DNA of 11,599 nt, from NCBI RefSeq assembly GCF_000434895.1, contig NZ_FR892816.1, positions 34,982 to 46,580 on the forward strand, in the 5' to 3' direction. Under the pieces are notes generated by a model. It saw only the letters and a program-made list of their open reading frames with translations, searched no databases and was not told the origin of the DNA. Shown one piece after another: positions 1 to 5,526 of the stretch; within the stretch, counting starts at the first letter, position 1, and every line of letters begins with the position of its first letter. A program made the position numbers and the translations under genes. This DNA comes from Phascolarctobacterium succinatutens CAG:287 (lineage in GTDB: Bacteria > Bacillota > Negativicutes > Acidaminococcales > Acidaminococcaceae).

Positions 1-521
1 GCAGTTTTTGTCAAAGCTTCTCTCAAAATATCTTTCCCTACCTTGCCGGCAAGCGACTTAGATATTTCAGCAATAACTTTATTTACACCACTGACTCCAT
101 ACATTACACCAATGAACAACAAAATTATTTTTTGAGTTTTTTCGTCCATACTTCCTTCAATAGAACGAATTTCCGGATAGCCATAAATATAGGCTAATTT
201 CTGAGATATTCTCAGGACATGAGCCATATACTGTGCCAAATCAGCCGGGATTCCTACAAAACTGCCACTACCAGTAGCAAAAGACAAAGCAGAAACTTTC
301 TTCTTCTCGTAATTAATGCACTCTCTTGCAATTTCATACAAAACACTTTCATTTACTCCAGCTCTAATAGGGCTAGTCTGCACAATCCGTGCTACTATTT
401 CACGATCAAATCTGCTAGAAAAATATTTTTGAAGAAATTCTTCTCTCTCAATCTTTACGCCAGGCAACTCTACTGCCACTGCCAATGCTTTGTTAAAATC
501 TAAATGAACTCTATTACTCAT
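1..521 (-). CDS. EcsC-like protein, 3' end cut off by the window
   Basis: Reading the minus strand from the ATG at 521-519 gives an open frame of 173 codons that runs off the left edge with no stop. The start is well supported: TGGAGGAG lies about 5 nt upstream. The N-terminal ~80 residues are charged and largely helical. Residues 80-118 contain a Gly/Ser-rich turn followed by IPADLAQYMAHVLRISQKLA and then YIYGYPEI, a pattern I associate with the EcsC family (hydrophobic domain, function poorly known). Residues 131-145 and 148-160 are further hydrophobic or Gly/Ala-rich stretches. The family call rests on recalled motif style, not on a search. The gene is AT-rich compared with glmS and the hyf genes and is divergent from the helix-turn-helix gene at 747. 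No molecular function can be assigned from what is visible. Confidence 0.65.
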   Translation of the reverse strand, partial: MSNRVHLDFNKALAVAVELPGVKIEREEFLQKYFSSRFDREIVARIVQTSPIRAGVNESVLYEIARECINYEKKKVSALSFATGSGSFVGIPADLAQYMAHVLRISQKLAYIYGYPEIRSIEGSMDEKTQKIILLFIGVMYGVSGVNKVIAEISKSLAGKVGKDILREALTKT

Positions 522-574
522 TTAAACTCCTCCATTCCGTCTATAAATCTATTAAGAAGATAAAGCTTTACTTC

Positions 575-601
575 ACTATACCTCTCTGTACCCCCTGTCA
601 A
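575..601 (-). promoter_or_regulatory. Candidate promoter of the EcsC-like gene
   Basis: On the minus strand a perfect -35 TTGACA (601-596) and a TATAGT -10 (580-575) are separated by 15 bp, shorter than the usual 16-18 bp. The start would fall near 568, about 47 nt before the ATG. A perfect 10-bp palindrome, TAAAGCTTTA, lies at 561-570, around the predicted start of transcription. The short spacer suggests a weak or activator-dependent promoter. Confidence 0.35.
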
Positions 602-685
602 GCAAATGTCCTTTTTATCTTCGCAAAATGTACAGTTACTTTTTAACACTGTTATTTTTGCTCACTTTATCTTTCCTTGCTTATA

Positions 686-694
686 TGTTACACT
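686..694 (+). promoter_or_regulatory. Candidate extended -10 upstream of the HTH gene
   Basis: TGTTACACT is an extended -10 element (TG-n-TACACT) about 50 nt before the ATG at 747. No convincing -35 is present at 16-18 bp; the best nearby match is a weak T-rich stretch at 666-671. The AT-rich divergent region 522-746 therefore probably carries promoters for both flanking genes. Confidence 0.35.
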
Positions 695-746
695 ATAAGC
701 AGCACTTTTTGGTTTCTTTGCAAGAAACTTTCGGGAGGTCTGCACT

Positions 747-1274
747 ATGACGAACGAAAAACGCGTAATAGAAAATTTAAGAGAAAACTATCAAGAAATA
801 ATATCCAACTATGTCATTACAGCCTATGCTGCATCTCGTCATGCTTCAGTCAGCGCCGGCATGGTATGCACGCCACCCCTGTCGTCATTGAGCAATATTA
901 AAAATATCGTCAAAAGCTTTTCTAACACCTGCGACATTTATCCTTCCATCATCAAATACTGCGAGGAAAAAGATATCGCAGAAAACGAACTCTATAAAAA
1001 AGCGCACGTCTCTAAAACTGTTTTTTCCAAAATTCGCAGTATGAAGGACACCGGCTACAAGCCTAGCAAAAGTACGATTCTCTGCTTATGCCTGGCTTTG
1101 GAGCTGAATAACAAAGAGACAGAAGAAATGCTCAACATCGCAGGCTACTCTTTATCTGGCGACATCATTGCCGACAAAATTGTCAGCTACTGCATAAGTA
1201 AGCGATATTACGACGTTTATGACATCGAAAATCTTATTCTGGAAAAAACAGGTGGAGCATATTTGTACTCCTGA
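747..1274 (+). CDS. Protein with C-terminal helix-turn-helix-like domain
   Basis: This encodes 175 residues. GGGAGGT 8 nt before the ATG fixes the start. Residues 1-60 are Ser/Ala-rich and unrecognised. Residues ~65-168 match a small all-helical domain I have seen at the C-termini of many Firmicutes proteins, often fused to macro (ADP-ribose-binding) or other N-terminal modules. Its marks are an ELYKKAHVSKTVFSKIR helix-turn-helix-like segment (81-97), the YKPSKST turn (104-110), an ALELNNKETEEMLNIAGYSLS stretch (117-137) and a C-terminal YDVYDIENLI (155-164). It resembles a Cro/C1-type fold and could bind nucleic acid, but here it lacks a recognisable enzymatic partner. It is divergent from the EcsC-like gene and is followed by a strong hairpin at 1311-1348. 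It may regulate itself or its divergent neighbour (inference). Confidence 0.75.
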   Translation: MTNEKRVIENLRENYQEIISNYVITAYAASRHASVSAGMVCTPPLSSLSNIKNIVKSFSNTCDIYPSIIKYCEEKDIAENELYKKAHVSKTVFSKIRSMKDTGYKPSKSTILCLCLALELNNKETEEMLNIAGYSLSGDIIADKIVSYCISKRYYDVYDIENLILEKTGGAYLYS

Positions 1275-1310
1275 CAAAACAATTATACAACAACAGCTAT
1301 ACCAAAAGAG

Positions 1311-1348
1311 AACGCCCAACTATTACCAAACAGTAATAGTTGGGCGTT
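1311..1348 (+). terminator. Long perfect hairpin, terminator of the HTH gene
   Basis: A perfect 16-bp stem, 1311-1326 paired with 1333-1348, encloses a 6-nt loop (CAAACA). The T-tract on the plus strand is short (the stem ends in GTT, then TGT). On the opposite strand the stem is followed by a T-rich stretch (TTCTCTTTTGG). It could therefore work in both directions and insulates the toxin locus that follows. Confidence 0.7.
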
Positions 1349-1384
1349 TGTACGCTATGTGCTCTGTTTTTGAGCAGAGAAACT

Positions 1385-1414
1385 TTCACAGCTTGTTCGT
1401 TTTTGTGCTAAAAT
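1385..1414 (+). promoter_or_regulatory. Promoter of the toxin mRNA (RNA I)
   Basis: TTCACA (1385-1390, 5 of 6 to consensus) is separated by 18 bp from TAAAAT (1409-1414), which is preceded by TG one base upstream (TGCTAAAAT, an extended -10). The start is predicted near 1421, giving a leader of about 88 nt before the toxin ATG and a transcript of about 229 nt to the terminator at 1649. Confidence 0.7.
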
Positions 1415-1420
1415 ATTTTT

Positions 1421-1452
1421 ATGGTGCTTCCATAACGGTAGGCGGTTGTCCC
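1421..1452 (+). repeat. Left copy of the inverted repeat at the RNA 5' ends
   Basis: The first ~30 nt of the predicted toxin mRNA share GGTGC, then TAG-n-CGGTTGTCC, with the first ~30 nt of the predicted opposite-strand RNA (right copy at 1665-1690). On the DNA the locus is thus bounded by an imperfect inverted repeat with a 10-base perfect end (CGGTTGTCC plus flank). The same 5' segment holds GGCGGTT (1441-1447), exactly complementary to AACCGCC just at the toxin stop (1615-1621). Confidence 0.6.
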
Positions 1453-1498
1453 TCTGGCAGCAAGATTCTGTATTACTGCAAATCTAATGGCAAGAGGG
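1450..1498 (+). promoter_or_regulatory. Predicted hairpin sequestering the toxin Shine-Dalgarno
   Basis: CCCTCT (1450-1455) in the leader is exactly complementary to AGAGGG (1493-1498), the core of the toxin ribosome binding site. Inside this helix GCAG (1457-1460) can pair with CTGC (1476-1479). The structure would hide the Shine-Dalgarno, a usual trait of type I toxin mRNAs. It was found by eye; no folding energy was computed. Confidence 0.5.
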
Positions 1499-1508
1499 GG
1501 TGAGACCA

Positions 1509-1616
1509 ATGATGACTTTAGATAATCTTATCTCTGTTCTCGGCTTATGTCTGACTTCAGTAGCTCTAGGATTCGCTCTAGGTTATGCGCTAGGTCAAAT
1601 TCACGCAAAAAAATAA
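1509..1616 (+). CDS. Small hydrophobic peptide, putative type I toxin
   Basis: This gene encodes 35 residues, MMTLDNLISVLGLCLTSVAL followed by GFALGYALGQIHAKK. A strong Shine-Dalgarno (AGGGGGTGAG, 1495-1504) precedes the ATG; the next codon, 1512, is also ATG, so the start could be one residue shorter. A single membrane span covers residues ~7-31, then a short basic tail. The span carries a glycine zipper (G21-x3-G25-x3-G29), encoded by a threefold 12-base near-repeat at 1570-1605. Size, hydrophobicity and basic tail match Fst/TxpA/holin-like type I toxins, which depolarise or disturb the inner membrane. Context agrees: own promoter, hidden ribosome binding site, stop codon inside a bidirectional terminator, and a convergent promoter for an antisense RNA. 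Toxicity is inferred. Alternatively it could be a small membrane protein that tunes a partner. Confidence 0.7.
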   Translation: MMTLDNLISVLGLCLTSVALGFALGYALGQIHAKK

Positions 1617-1649
1617 CCGCCCAGTCTGCAAAACAAGCGGTTATTTTTT
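1608..1649. terminator. Bidirectional terminator shared by toxin mRNA and antisense RNA
   Basis: A 13-bp perfect stem, 1608-1620 with 1637-1649, has a 16-nt loop. On the plus strand it ends in TTTTTT (1644-1649). On the minus strand the A-run at 1607-1613 gives seven U. The toxin stop codon (1614-1616) lies in the left arm. Transcripts from both sides would be complementary across this region. Confidence 0.85.
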
Positions 1650-1664
1650 ATAACTAAATGTTCA

Positions 1665-1690
1665 AGGACAACCGTCTATCGGCGGCACCT
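1665..1690 (-). repeat. Right copy of the inverted repeat at the RNA 5' ends
   Basis: Read on the minus strand this begins GGTGC and ends ATAGACGGTTGTCC, matching the left copy at 1421-1452 in the same sense relative to each transcript. The two RNAs therefore start with similar, not complementary, sequence. This is an inverted arrangement, in contrast to the direct repeats I recall for the Fst/par locus. Confidence 0.6.
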
Positions 1691-1701
1691 TTTCTACTTC
1701 T

Positions 1702-1730
1702 ATGATAGCACAAAGTAAAGCGTTTGACAA
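1702..1730 (-). promoter_or_regulatory. Promoter of the antisense RNA (RNA II)
   Basis: On the minus strand, TTGTCA (1730-1725) and TATCAT (1707-1702) are exactly 17 bp apart. The start is predicted near 1695. Each hexamer differs from consensus at one or two positions, so this should be a strong promoter, as expected for an unstable antitoxin RNA in excess. Confidence 0.75.
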
Positions 1731-1908
1731 CCGTTCTTATTAAATTCACAAATCCATCATGTCTTATACTATTACTTAAACTTTCCACATAAAAAAGCTG
1801 TTTTTAGCTGCTCAAACCCTTATCACATCTAGAACTTACGAATATAAAAAACAAAATTCAATTGTCTAAGATGGGATTATACTATATGAAACGCCTGCAG
1901 ACAAGCAT
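1731..1908. other. AT-rich intergenic stretch with no recognisable gene
   Basis: No ORF with a ribosome binding site and no strong structure was seen on either strand. TATACT at 1878-1883 resembles a -10 but has no -35 at the right distance. The stretch separates the toxin locus from the glmS control region and marks the end of the AT-rich segment. Confidence 0.5.
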
Positions 1909-1945
1909 CAGGCAAGAAAAATTCAAGGAATGTTTTCTTGACCTG
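1909..1945. promoter_or_regulatory. Imperfect palindrome over the glmS -35 box, candidate operator
   Basis: CAGG plus CAAGAAAA (1909-1920) mirrors TTTTCTTG (1933-1940) and, after one extra A, CCTG (1942-1945). The arms are 12 bp with a 12-nt centre, so half-site centres are about two helical turns apart. The right arm covers the -35 box (1938-1943). This geometry fits a dimeric or tetrameric repressor site, but no cognate regulator is identified. Confidence 0.45.
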
Positions 1946-1966
1946 CCAGTCATCATATTGTAAAAT
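1938..1966 (+). promoter_or_regulatory. glmS promoter
   Basis: TTGACC (1938-1943) and TAAAAT (1961-1966) are 17 bp apart, close to the sigma-70/A consensus. The start is predicted near 1973, giving a leader of about 357 nt that contains two structured elements and the glmS ribozyme. Confidence 0.7.
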
Positions 1967-1985
1967 TAAATTAGTCTAAGGATGT

Positions 1986-2072
1986 GCCGCGTGGGACTGC
2001 CTGCCTGCGCGGCTCATTGTCTGTTTGCTCATAAATCAGCAGAGCCTTGTCTTTGCTGCCAAAAGCAAACAG
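1986..2072 (+). other. Structured glmS leader upstream of the ribozyme
   Basis: Two inverted repeats occupy the leader. GCCGCG (1986-1991) pairs with CGCGGC (2008-2013) around a 16-nt loop. CTGTTTGCT (2021-2029) pairs with AGCAAACAG (2064-2072), and inside it CAGCA (2037-2041) pairs with TGCTG (2054-2058). Neither is followed by a U-run, so they are not terminators. They lie 5' of the ribozyme cleavage site and are not part of the ribozyme core as I know it. Confidence 0.5.
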
Positions 2073-2084
2073 TGAAGGATGTAA

Positions 2085-2280
2085 GCGCATGTACCGCTCA
2101 GGCGGTGGACGAGGAATGAGGTTATCGATCAGTCAGCGGATGCCTCACGGCCGGCTGCAGGCCGCAAACCATGTACAAAGCCCTCCGGTAACGGGGGAGA
2201 GAAAAGCAGGGTGGCAGAAAGGGCAAAGAATATAATACAGGCTCGCAAGGGAGAAGGTATCAGATACGAGAGAACCTGAC
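2085..2280 (+). ncRNA. glmS ribozyme-riboswitch
   Basis: This self-cleaving RNA uses glucosamine-6-phosphate as cofactor; cleavage exposes a 5'-OH end and leads to decay of the glmS mRNA. The conserved core is visible in order: cleavage site A2084|G2085 followed by GCGC; a P1-type hairpin ACCGC-TCAG-GCGGT (2093-2106); GACGAGG (2108-2114); TTATCGA (2122-2128); GCGGATGCCTC (2136-2146), with TGAGG (2117-2121) able to pair with CCTCA; then CGG and GGCTGCAG. Position directly upstream of glmS confirms it. The 3' boundary is approximate: a distal helix, CAGG-CTCG (2238-2245) with CGAG (2267-2270) and CCTG (2275-2278), is included because it closes the structured region just before the ribosome binding site. 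Confidence 0.95.
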
Positions 2281-2329
2281 TAAGCAGATGATGCCTTATA
2301 CCTTGCAGCGTAGAGGAGGATTACTACTT

Positions 2330-4159
2330 ATGTGCGGAATTGTAGGTTATATCGGTAATCACGAAGCAGCCCCCTTTTTGCTTGACGGTATGAGCAAGCT
2401 GGAGTATCGCGGTTATGATTCTGCCGGCATTGCTGTTTATGAAAACAACAGCATTCGTGTAGAAAAATGTGTAGGCCGTCTGGATGCACTGCGTCAGAAA
2501 TTGGCAGGCAATATGCCTGTGGGCAATGTTGGTATCGGTCACACACGCTGGGCAACACATGGCCGTCCGTCGGATCGCAATGCGCATCCCCATACGGACA
2601 GCAGCGGTAAGTTTGTCGTTGTCCATAACGGTATTATTGAAAATTATCTTGGCCTGAAGGAAGAACTGATTGCCAAGGGACATGAATTCCTGTCCGAAAC
2701 AGACAGCGAGGTTGTAGCTCATCTGATGGCGGACCAATATGACGGAGATTTCGAAGAAACCGTCAAAAAGGTGCTGAAGCTTATCAAGGGCTCCTACAGT
2801 CTGGTATTTATGTGCGAATACGAGCCTGATAAAATCATCTGCACCAAAAAGGATAATCCGCTGATTATTGGTCTTGGCGAGGGTGAAAACTTTATTGCCT
2901 CCGATATTCCGGCTATTATCAATCATACGCGCCGTACCTTTATCATGAGCGATGGTGAGATTGCTACAGTAACTGCAGATGGCGTGTGGGTGCAGGATAT
3001 CAACGGCACTCCCATCAGCAAGAAGGTGTTTGTTGTAAACTGGAATGCGGAAGCAGCGGAAAAGGGCGGCTTTGAGCATTTCATGCTGAAGGAAATTTAT
3101 GAACAGCCCAAGGCTTTGCGCGATACCATGACCAGCCGTCTTGATGCGGCAGCAAAAACCATCGGCTTCCCCGAGCTGAACTGGACAGCAGAGGAACTGA
3201 GAGACATCAATAAAATCTTTATTGTGGCCTGCGGTACCGCTTATCATGCAGGCATTGTCGGCAAATATTATCTGGAGCAGCTGGCGCGTGTGCCGGTTGA
3301 GGTGGATATTGCCAGCGAGTTCCGTTACCGCGATCCGCTTGTTGATGGCAACAGTCTGACGATTGTTATCAGCCAGAGCGGTGAAACCAGCGATACGCTG
3401 GCAGCACTGCGCGAGGCTAAACGTCTTGGCTCCCGCACTCTGGCGGTTACCAATGTTGTCGGCAGCTCTATTGCGCGTGAGGCAGACCAGGTTGTTTATA
3501 CCTATGCCGGTCCTGAAATTGCCGTAGCATCTACCAAGGCTTATACCACACAGCTTCTGGCAATGCTGATGCTGGCGATTTATGTAGGCCGTCTGCGCGG
3601 CAGCATGAGTGCTGAGCGTGAGCAGGAGCTGGTGCAGGGTCTGACCTTTGTGCCCGAGCAAATTCACAAGATGTTGGAAAACGTGGACCAGATTAAGGTG
3701 TTTGCGCGTGAGTACGGCAGCAGTGAGGATGCCTTCTTCCTGGGACGCAGCCTTGATTATGCTGTAGCGCTGGAGGGTGCGCTGAAGCTGAAGGAAATTT
3801 CCTACATTCATGCGGAGGCTTATGCGGCAGGTGAGCTGAAGCACGGCACCTTGGCGCTGATTGTTTCCGGTGTGCCGGTAATTGTGCTGGCAACACAGAT
3901 GGACGTATACGATAAAACCGTCAGCAACCTGCAGGAGGTTAAAGCACGCGAGGCTGTGGTTATTGCTATCGGCTTTGAGGGCGACACCTCTCTGGAAAAA
4001 TATGCGGACCATGTTATCTACATCCCGCGTACGGATAAATATCTGGCACCGCTGATGGCAGTGCTGCCCTTGCAGCTGCTGGCCTACTATGCGGCGCTGA
4101 CTCGCGGCTGTGATGTTGATAAACCGCGTAACCTGGCGAAGAGTGTAACAGTTGAATAA
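2330..4159 (+). CDS. glmS: Glutamine--fructose-6-phosphate aminotransferase (isomerizing)
   Basis: GlmS converts fructose-6-phosphate and glutamine to glucosamine-6-phosphate and glutamate, the first committed step to UDP-GlcNAc for peptidoglycan and LPS. It is 609 residues, the normal family length. The start is the ATG at 2330 behind GAGGAGG; an in-frame ATG at 2288 lies at the ribozyme edge and would bury the catalytic residue. MCGIVGYIG puts the N-terminal nucleophile Cys at position 2, free after Met removal. The glutaminase domain (1 to ~240) shows HTRWATHG (71-78) and HNGIIENY (99-106). Two SIS isomerase domains follow, with CGTAYHA (301-307), SQSGETSDT (348-356), STKAYTTQ (401-408), EGALKLKEISYIHAEAYAAG (482-501) and the C-terminal DKPRNLAKSVTVE. 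It is regulated by the upstream ribozyme and probably by the promoter palindrome. It is a single-gene unit ended by the hairpin at 4170. Confidence 0.98.
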   Translation: MCGIVGYIGNHEAAPFLLDGMSKLEYRGYDSAGIAVYENNSIRVEKCVGRLDALRQKLAGNMPVGNVGIGHTRWATHGRPSDRNAHPHTDSSGKFVVVHNGIIENYLGLKEELIAKGHEFLSETDSEVVAHLMADQYDGDFEETVKKVLKLIKGSYSLVFMCEYEPDKIICTKKDNPLIIGLGEGENFIASDIPAIINHTRRTFIMSDGEIATVTADGVWVQDINGTPISKKVFVVNWNAEAAEKGGFEHFMLKEIYEQPKALRDTMTSRLDAAAKTIGFPELNWTAEELRDINKIFIVACGTAYHAGIVGKYYLEQLARVPVEVDIASEFRYRDPLVDGNSLTIVISQSGETSDTLAALREAKRLGSRTLAVTNVVGSSIAREADQVVYTYAGPEIAVASTKAYTTQLLAMLMLAIYVGRLRGSMSAEREQELVQGLTFVPEQIHKMLENVDQIKVFAREYGSSEDAFFLGRSLDYAVALEGALKLKEISYIHAEAYAAGELKHGTLALIVSGVPVIVLATQMDVYDKTVSNLQEVKAREAVVIAIGFEGDTSLEKYADHVIYIPRTDKYLAPLMAVLPLQLLAYYAALTRGCDVDKPRNLAKSVTVE

Positions 4160-4169
4160 AGAATAAATT

Positions 4170-4207
4170 AACGGCGTAACGGATAAAAAATCTGTTGCGC
4201 CGTTTTT
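4170..4207 (+). terminator. Rho-independent terminator of glmS
   Basis: A 15-bp stem, 4170-4184 with 4190-4204 including two G-U pairs, encloses an AAAAA loop and is followed by TTTTT (4203-4207). It lies 10 nt after the glmS stop. Confidence 0.9.
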
Positions 4208-4210
4208 GTA

Positions 4211-4240
4211 ATTACAGAGATACGCTGCTTATGTTATACT
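4211..4240 (+). promoter_or_regulatory. Promoter of the WYL operon
   Basis: A perfect extended -10, TGTTATACT (4232-4240 with TG at 4232-4233), lies about 36 nt before the first WYL start codon. The -35 is weak (ATTACA at 4211-4216, 18-bp spacer) and sits right behind the glmS terminator. The promoter is likely driven mainly by the extended -10. Confidence 0.6.
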
Positions 4241-4275
4241 AATATTAATTTGGAGCGGAAGGGGAAATAAAGCAG

Positions 4276-5526
4276 ATGGCTTATAGCGAGCTTTTTAAAA
4301 ATTACAGTGATATCCGCAATTTTATGCGGCGCTTTTATGTGTACGGCTTTGAAAAGCGGCAGGATTTTACCGCTAAAAGCTCCAGAAGCTACGATGATAA
4401 TCGCCGGCGTCTGGACAGCTGGCTGGAGGATTATATGAGCTTCAAAAGCGAAGCGGACGGCAGAGCTTACCGCATTTCCTTTGACAGCAGCAGTATCAGT
4501 CATAATCCCTTGTATAAAACCTGGAAGGCCAAGAGCTTTACGTCCATGGATATTACACTGCATTTTTATCTGCTGGATATTCTTGCCGACGGCAAGGCCT
4601 ATTCGGCGGCAGAGCTGTTGGAGCTGCTGTGCAGCCGTTATTTCAACTGCTTTGACAATCAGCTGCGTCAGCCCGATGAATCGACGGTGCGCAACAAGCT
4701 GAATGAATATACTGCGCTGGGAATGCTGCGGCTGGTGAAGCAGGGACGGCGTAATCTTTACTGCCTGGCGCGTGATGAGGTGAACTGGCACAGCTGGCAG
4801 CTTGCCTGCGCCTTCTTTTCCGAGGCGGCGCCTTTGGGAGAGGCAGGCTCTTATCTGCTGGATAAATTTGCCGAGGACTGCGAAGCGTTTGCTTTTAAGC
4901 ATCATTTTATTTTATATACGATGGACAGCAAGCTGCTGTACGAGCTGCTGGAGGCGATGAACAGCAGGCAGTCCGTAACGCTTTACCGCTGTGACAAGGA
5001 CGGCAGCAGCATACCGCAATATGTTTGCCCTTTGAAAATTTACTGCAGCACGAGGACCGGACGACAGTATCTTTTGAGCTATAGCTATGCTGCACGGAAG
5101 CTGTTGTTCAACCGCTTGGACCATATCGAGAGTATTGAGGTTAAACGGCCGGAAGGGCGCTATGAGGAATTTTTGCAGCTGGCTAAGGAGGCAACTCCGC
5201 ACATCTGGGGCGCAGGCATGCTCAGGACAGACCGGTTAGAGAAAATCAGCTTTACGGTGGAAGCGGCAGCTGACGAGCAGTTTATTGTGCAGCGCCTGGA
5301 GCGCGAAAAGCGCTGCGGTACGGTGCAGCAGCTGGATGCGGAGCATTATCGCTTCAGTGCTGCCGTGTATGATGCGCGTGAGCTTTTGCCGTGGATACGC
5401 ACCTTTATCGGGCGTATTACTGTCTTTAGCTGCAGTAACGAGGAAATAGAGCGCATTTTTTTTGATGATCTGGAGCAGACGGCGGCCTATTATCTGCAGG
5501 AGGTGCAAGCGGATGGCGAAAAATGA
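4276..5526 (+). CDS. WYL-domain transcriptional regulator (first of a pair)
   Basis: This encodes 416 residues. AAGGGG lies 11 nt before the ATG, a slightly long spacing. Residues ~1-85 are a basic, helical lead-in. Residues ~91-167 look like a winged helix (MDITLHFYLLDILADGKAYS, then STVRNKLNEYTALGMLRLVK and a GRRNLYCL wing). A WYL domain follows at ~212-290: it starts with LLYELLEAMNSRQSVTLYR, and the ligand strand GRQYLLSYS (262-270) precedes a KLLFNRLDHIESIE end. Residues ~320-405 match the C-terminal WCX extension. WYL proteins are usually DNA-binding regulators that sense nucleic acid or nucleotide ligands. The name-giving W is replaced here by Q (QYL). The gene overlaps the next WYL gene by 14 nt. 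The target is unknown. Confidence 0.85.
   Translation: MAYSELFKNYSDIRNFMRRFYVYGFEKRQDFTAKSSRSYDDNRRRLDSWLEDYMSFKSEADGRAYRISFDSSSISHNPLYKTWKAKSFTSMDITLHFYLLDILADGKAYSAAELLELLCSRYFNCFDNQLRQPDESTVRNKLNEYTALGMLRLVKQGRRNLYCLARDEVNWHSWQLACAFFSEAAPLGEAGSYLLDKFAEDCEAFAFKHHFILYTMDSKLLYELLEAMNSRQSVTLYRCDKDGSSIPQYVCPLKIYCSTRTGRQYLLSYSYAARKLLFNRLDHIESIEVKRPEGRYEEFLQLAKEATPHIWGAGMLRTDRLEKISFTVEAAADEQFIVQRLEREKRCGTVQQLDAEHYRFSAAVYDARELLPWIRTFIGRITVFSCSNEEIERIFFDDLEQTAAYYLQEVQADGEK

Larger units (their letters stand above)
1606..1695 (-). ncRNA. Putative antisense antitoxin RNA (RNA II)
   Basis: The RNA is predicted from a near-consensus minus-strand promoter (1702-1730) to the shared terminator, about 90 nt; both ends are approximate. 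It contains no credible ORF. Its 5' part (1665-1690) can form a hairpin with G-U pairs around an AUAGA loop. Its 3' part is fully complementary to the 3' end of the toxin mRNA, including the toxin stop codon and the last few sense codons. In known type I systems such an RNA blocks translation or triggers RNase III cleavage of the toxin mRNA. That role here is inferred from architecture only. Confidence 0.6.

Noticed and set aside
219..503. 94-codon plus-strand ORF in the EcsC-like region
   Set aside because: It has no ribosome binding site and a composition rich in Ser, Cys and Asn; the opposite strand has a better start and a family-like sequence.
1219..1503. 94-codon plus-strand ORF across the terminator and toxin leader
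   Set aside because: It overlaps the end of the HTH gene, runs through a perfect terminator hairpin and a promoter, and has no ribosome binding site.
1798..1825. A-rich run and AGCTG repeat as a minus-strand terminator
   Set aside because: The possible stem is only 4 bp (AGCT/AGCT), and no minus-strand transcript needs ending there.
1981..2015. Possible T-box specifier (GCCGCG-TGGGAC-like stretch)
   Set aside because: The bases superficially recall the T-box TGGNACCGCG motif, but the order is wrong, there is no following terminator, and glmS is not an amino-acid gene.
2047..2235. 62-codon plus-strand ORF
   Set aside because: It lies wholly inside the glmS leader and ribozyme, has no ribosome binding site, and its sequence is explained by conserved RNA structure.
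2324..4012. 562-codon minus-strand ORF opposite glmS
   Set aside because: It is a shadow of glmS: it is Cys/His/Gln-rich, lacks any recognisable domain or ribosome binding site, and the plus strand clearly encodes a complete GlmS.
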